From assembly GCF_009915155.1 (NCBI RefSeq), contig NZ_JAABLM010000014.1, forward strand, positions 1 through 64,000: 64,000 bases of DNA, given 5' to 3'. Shown piece after piece: positions 61,214 to 64,000 of the stretch. A model generated the notes under the pieces. That model was not told where the DNA came from. It saw only the letters and a list, made by a program, of their open reading frames with translations, and searched no databases. This DNA comes from Flavobacterium ichthyis. Its GTDB lineage: Bacteria > Bacteroidota > Bacteroidia > Flavobacteriales > Flavobacteriaceae. Positions within the stretch are counted from its first letter, which is position 1, and each line of letters begins with the position of its first letter. The position numbers and the translations under genes are program-made.

Positions 61214-62352
61214 GCGTTTTTAAACTTGGTAGCATAAGCGTTTGCGGTAAAATTATTTCTTACCCTTAAATTTCCACTCAATCCCATCTTAACCCTTAAA
61301 TCTTCTGACAGAACTAATTTTTCCAAAGCCAAAAACAATTCATTTACGTTCCCTGGTTCAAATAAATATCCGGTTTTTTCGTGAACAATAATTTCTTTTA
61401 AACCACCCAAATCCGAAGCCACTACAGGTTTGTTAGAAAGCATAGCCTCTGTTGCAACCAGTCCGAATGATTCCGGTTCGGTAGAAGGTACTACAACAAT
61501 GTCTAATGCATCATAAAATGGCCAGATTTGTTCCTGAAAATCAATGATTTCTACATCGTTTTCTAGATTATTTTCAACAATTTTTTCTTCTAAAGCCGTA
61601 AGATAATGTGATTGTCCCTTTGGAGCAGAACCAATGTAAACGAGTTTCACGTTGTCATATTTTTTCACCAGAAATTGAAAGGCACCTAACAAAACTTGTT
61701 GTCCCTTTAAACGACTGATTCTTCCTACTAATCCAATAACTGTTTGAGATGAGGTAGCCTTGAAGTATGTTGAGCGAATTTCTCTTAACACTTCTTCATT
61801 TGTTGGCGGTACATTCCTATTTTGACCGTTGTGAATTACAACTGAACGGTTGGCTATTTTTTTGTTGTATTTATAAAATTGATTATAAGACGCTTGAGAG
61901 TTAAAAACCATTAAATTGGAAAAAAACGCAACAATCTTTGGGTAGGCTTTCGCTGCAATCTCTGGGTTTTCGATAATCTCGTGTACGTGCCAAAGATGTT
62001 TTTTTCGAAACACAAAAGAATAAAAAGCCCCTATAAATACAGAAATCGCATTTGAATGCACGAGCGCAATTTCTTTTCCTTTTAAAGATTTTCGGATGCG
62101 GTATAACGAACCAATAATTTCAAAAGGTAACTGTAAAAGATACGAAAAATTAAAAATTCCACGTTTAATTTTTATTACCGAAGAGTGAATTACCTCAATC
62201 CCCATTTCTTGTAAAACCAATTTTAAAGGGCCGTCTTCGTGCAAAACCACTATTGGCGTATATCCATTTGGAAAATTTTCAATTAACTCCAAAATAGCTT
62301 TGTCAGCACCATACAATTCAGCTGATTGATTGATAACAAGAACGTATTTCAT
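61186..62352 (-). CDS. Family 4 glycosyltransferase
   Basis: 388 residues with the GT-B fold: VINQSAELYGADKAILELIE at the start, a Rossmann-like C-terminal half with IGLVGRISRLKGQQVLLGAF and the catalytic EX7E motif STEPESFGLVATEAMLSNKP. It probably adds a sugar to the lipid-linked glycan. Minus strand, 7 bp downstream of the 2OG-oxygenase gene; it converges with and overlaps the polymerase gene. Confidence 0.9.
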   Translation of the reverse strand: MKYVLVINQSAELYGADKAILELIENFPNGYTPIVVLHEDGPLKLVLQEMGIEVIHSSVIKIKRGIFNFSYLLQLPFEIIGSLYRIRKSLKGKEIALVHSNAISVFIGAFYSFVFRKKHLWHVHEIIENPEIAAKAYPKIVAFFSNLMVFNSQASYNQFYKYNKKIANRSVVIHNGQNRNVPPTNEEVLREIRSTYFKATSSQTVIGLVGRISRLKGQQVLLGAFQFLVKKYDNVKLVYIGSAPKGQSHYLTALEEKIVENNLENDVEIIDFQEQIWPFYDALDIVVVPSTEPESFGLVATEAMLSNKPVVASDLGGLKEIIVHEKTGYLFEPGNVNELFLALEKLVLSEDLRVKMGLSGNLRVRNNFTANAYATKFKNAYDGLTSTK

Positions 62353-62359
62353 CTAAACA

Positions 62360-63136
62360 TTATTGATTTTTAGCAGTTCCGCTTCCAAAAAATTTGTTTT
62401 TGGTTTGTACCAAAAAGTTATAATTTTTGGCCAATAATTTTTTCATAAATGAAGCATCTTTATTTGGGAACCAATCCGTTGTACGAGGCGTTTCGATCAA
62501 ATGTTCGTGAACTTGATAAGCATAAGTTGCGATTGAGGTTCTAAATCTTCCTTCTGGGAAATTTGTCATATTATAACCATGAAGTGTGTAAGGAGCACAT
62601 TGCTGAATAATAAGTCGGTTGAACGGTACATCCAATTCCTTTTCCTCATTCGTACGCAAATCTTTTACAATTAAACCGCCTTTGTATTCCGGTTTCCAGT
62701 CTTTGTTTAGGTACAAAAGCAAGTTAAGTTCTCGATACCAGTTTTTATTAATGGGATGATAATTAAAATCCAAATGCATGTCTAAAAAACTGTTTTTCTT
62801 CCCTTGATGAAGACCTCCACCGTGATTTTTTGGATCTACAAAAATTTTTTTTGCAGTGATATGACAAAGAATTTTGTTGAATCTCTCAGAAGCAAGGTCG
62901 TTGTATAATTCTAAAAGTTCTGATGAAAGCTCTCTATAATTAGATTTTTCAAATTTATTATTGGCAAAAGCATAATCACGGCTTTTATTGTTAAGTTCCG
63001 GAATGCTTTCATAAGCCCTTTCTAACTTCTCTAAATCACAAAAATTATCGATAATTAAATGCGGAAACGGTTGTGCTGATAAATATTCGTTTCTTAAATT
63101 ATCCAGATTATTTTCTAGAGCATCAAAATTAATCAT
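62360..63136 (-). CDS. 2OG-Fe(II) oxygenase (prolyl-4-hydroxylase-like)
   Basis: 258 residues. The iron-binding HxD is in SFLDMHLDFNYHP, the second His in QQCAPYTLHGYNM, and Arg (2-oxoglutarate binding) in EGRFRTSIATYAYQ. This fits the 2OG-Fe(II) dioxygenase superfamily with P4H-like shape. The substrate is unknown. Its position upstream of a GT4 gene in the glycan cluster makes a sugar or lipid-carrier modification worth considering. It is 7 bp from the GT4 gene on the same strand. Confidence 0.8.
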   Translation of the reverse strand: MINFDALENNLDNLRNEYLSAQPFPHLIIDNFCDLEKLERAYESIPELNNKSRDYAFANNKFEKSNYRELSSELLELYNDLASERFNKILCHITAKKIFVDPKNHGGGLHQGKKNSFLDMHLDFNYHPINKNWYRELNLLLYLNKDWKPEYKGGLIVKDLRTNEEKELDVPFNRLIIQQCAPYTLHGYNMTNFPEGRFRTSIATYAYQVHEHLIETPRTTDWFPNKDASFMKKLLAKNYNFLVQTKNKFFGSGTAKNQ

Positions 63137-63276
63137 GTTTTCAAAATTTTATAAAACAAAAATAGCGATAAATAGTCTAACTATAGTTTTTCATTTTTAA
63201 AATTTGAAAAAAAAACAGACGGTAAATTTGTCAAAATTCTTAAGAACTCATTACTTAATATTTTCTTAAAAATCGT

Positions 63277-63284
63277 TACTTTTG
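63277..63284 (+). promoter_or_regulatory. -7 element upstream of the DUF1972 glycosyltransferase
   Basis: TACTTTTG fits TAnnTTTG, 24 bp before ATG 63309. Confidence 0.45.
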
Positions 63285-63308
63285 GCATCTCAAAGATAAA
63301 CAGGTTTA

Positions 63309-64000
63309 ATGAAAATAGCAATTTTAGGAACACGAGGCATCCCCAACCATTATGGAGGCTTTGAGCAATTTGCAGACTTTTTTGCTGTTTTTTTAGCCGA
63401 AAAAGGACATGATGTCTACGTTTATAACTCTCACAACCACCCTTATCAAAACCCGGTTTACAAAGGCGTAAAGATTATTTTTAAATATGATCCGGAACAT
63501 AAAATAGGAACCGCTGGTCAATTTATTTACGATCTCAATTGTATTCTTGATTCTCGAAAAAGAAATTTTGATATTATCTTACAACTAGGTTACACGAGTA
63601 ATTCGGTTTGGCATTGGTTACTCCCAAAGAAAAAATCAACCATCATTACCAACATGGATGGCTTAGAATGGAAAAGAACCAAATATTCACCTTTAATACA
63701 AAATTTACTAAAATTTGCCGAAAAATTAGCCGTTAAAAGCAGTCATTATTTAATCTCGGATTCCATTGGCATTCAGAATTATTTAAAAAGCAAATACCAA
63801 GTTGACAGTAAATACATCGCTTACGGAGCCGATAATTTTAACAACCCAAATCCTGAAATCCTAAAAAAATATCAGGTAGAGGCTCACCAGTTTAACATGA
63901 TTATGGCGCGTTTTGAACCAGAAAATAATTTTGAAATGGTATTAGATGGCGTGGTGCTTTCGGACAATAAATCACCCATTTTAGTAATTGGAAATTACAA
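63309..64000 (+). CDS. DUF1972-type glycosyltransferase (cut by window end)
   Basis: About 230 residues are visible with no stop, so the gene runs past the window. The start MKIAILGTRGIPNHYGGFEQ is the DUF1972 signature of rhamnosyl-/WbpY-like GT1/GT4 enzymes. Typical later segments are VYNSHNHPY and IITNMDGLEWKRTKY. The reading frame is intact up to the end. It probably adds a deoxy sugar to the cluster's glycan. Its own -7 box lies upstream and it is divergent from the oxygenase gene. Confidence 0.9.
   Translation, partial: MKIAILGTRGIPNHYGGFEQFADFFAVFLAEKGHDVYVYNSHNHPYQNPVYKGVKIIFKYDPEHKIGTAGQFIYDLNCILDSRKRNFDIILQLGYTSNSVWHWLLPKKKSTIITNMDGLEWKRTKYSPLIQNLLKFAEKLAVKSSHYLISDSIGIQNYLKSKYQVDSKYIAYGADNFNNPNPEILKKYQVEAHQFNMIMARFEPENNFEMVLDGVVLSDNKSPILVIGNY

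Overview
The window looks like chromosomal DNA of a low-GC member of the Bacteroidota, most likely the family Flavobacteriaceae (Flavobacterium-like). The evidence is the AT-rich composition, promoters with the Bacteroidota -7 element TAnnTTTG, YbeY with the clade's altered zinc site, DUF4837, DUF4175 and DUF2807 family proteins, many small lipoproteins and secreted proteins, and a densely packed housekeeping gene set. No species assignment is possible from sequence reading alone.

Layout. (1) 1-2.8 kb is an accessory segment. The end of an IS3-type element abuts an array of toxin/immunity cassettes. Two EndoU-like toxin tips each have a related immunity gene, and a third tip is broken. All three share an in-frame leader of about 35 codons, and the cassettes end in the same TTCG-loop terminator. 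This looks like a reserve of exchangeable C-terminal tips of a polymorphic toxin whose main gene lies outside the window. (2) 2.8-5.2 kb holds a co-directional group of an M15 peptidoglycan peptidase, a lipoprotein, a small unknown protein and a patatin phospholipase. (3) 5.3-39 kb is core genome: rnpA, a CtpA-type protease, a double OmpA-domain protein, a LysM transglycosylase, pgk, holB, an OmpH/Skp-like lipoprotein, mnmG, ybeY, gltX, an SPFH protein, a YtxH/holin-like stress operon, glnS, folB, tRNA-Cys and rnr. Three parS-like palindromes lie at 20.86-22.97 kb. Five tandem 77-bp repeats derived from the tRNA-Cys 3' end and its terminator lie at 34.8-35.2 kb.

(4) At 39.4-40.05 kb a 632-bp AT-rich gap carries several TTATTAACA/TTATCAACA-type boxes. 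Most genes to its left read leftward and most to its right read rightward. With the nearby parS cluster this makes it a candidate replication origin. (5) 40-46.1 kb holds rpiB and tex. Inserted at the 3' end of tex is a three-gene AT-rich island that fits an ABC-three-component (ABC-3C) conflict system: a restriction-endonuclease-fold protein, an 80-residue middle component and a DUF2326/SMC-like ATPase. A duplicated 18-bp copy of the tex 3' end (17 of 18 identical) bounds the island. It is the strongest candidate for a poorly characterised system here. (6) 46-51.5 kb holds tatA, a GH3-family protein, a TonB-plug-type regulatory-domain protein, a GT2 glycosyltransferase and a nucleoside-phosphorylase-like protein.

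(7) 51.5-64 kb is a surface-polysaccharide cluster: a Wzz-like chain-length protein, a polyprenyl-phosphate GT2, a natural WecD-WecE fusion for making an N-acylated 4-amino-4,6-dideoxy sugar, a GT39-like membrane transferase, a lipoprotein, an FkbM methyltransferase, a Wzx-like flippase, a Wzy-like polymerase, a GT4, a 2OG-Fe(II) oxygenase and a DUF1972 glycosyltransferase cut by the window end. The set describes sugar synthesis, assembly on a lipid carrier, flipping, polymerisation and modification of an O-antigen or capsule-like glycan.
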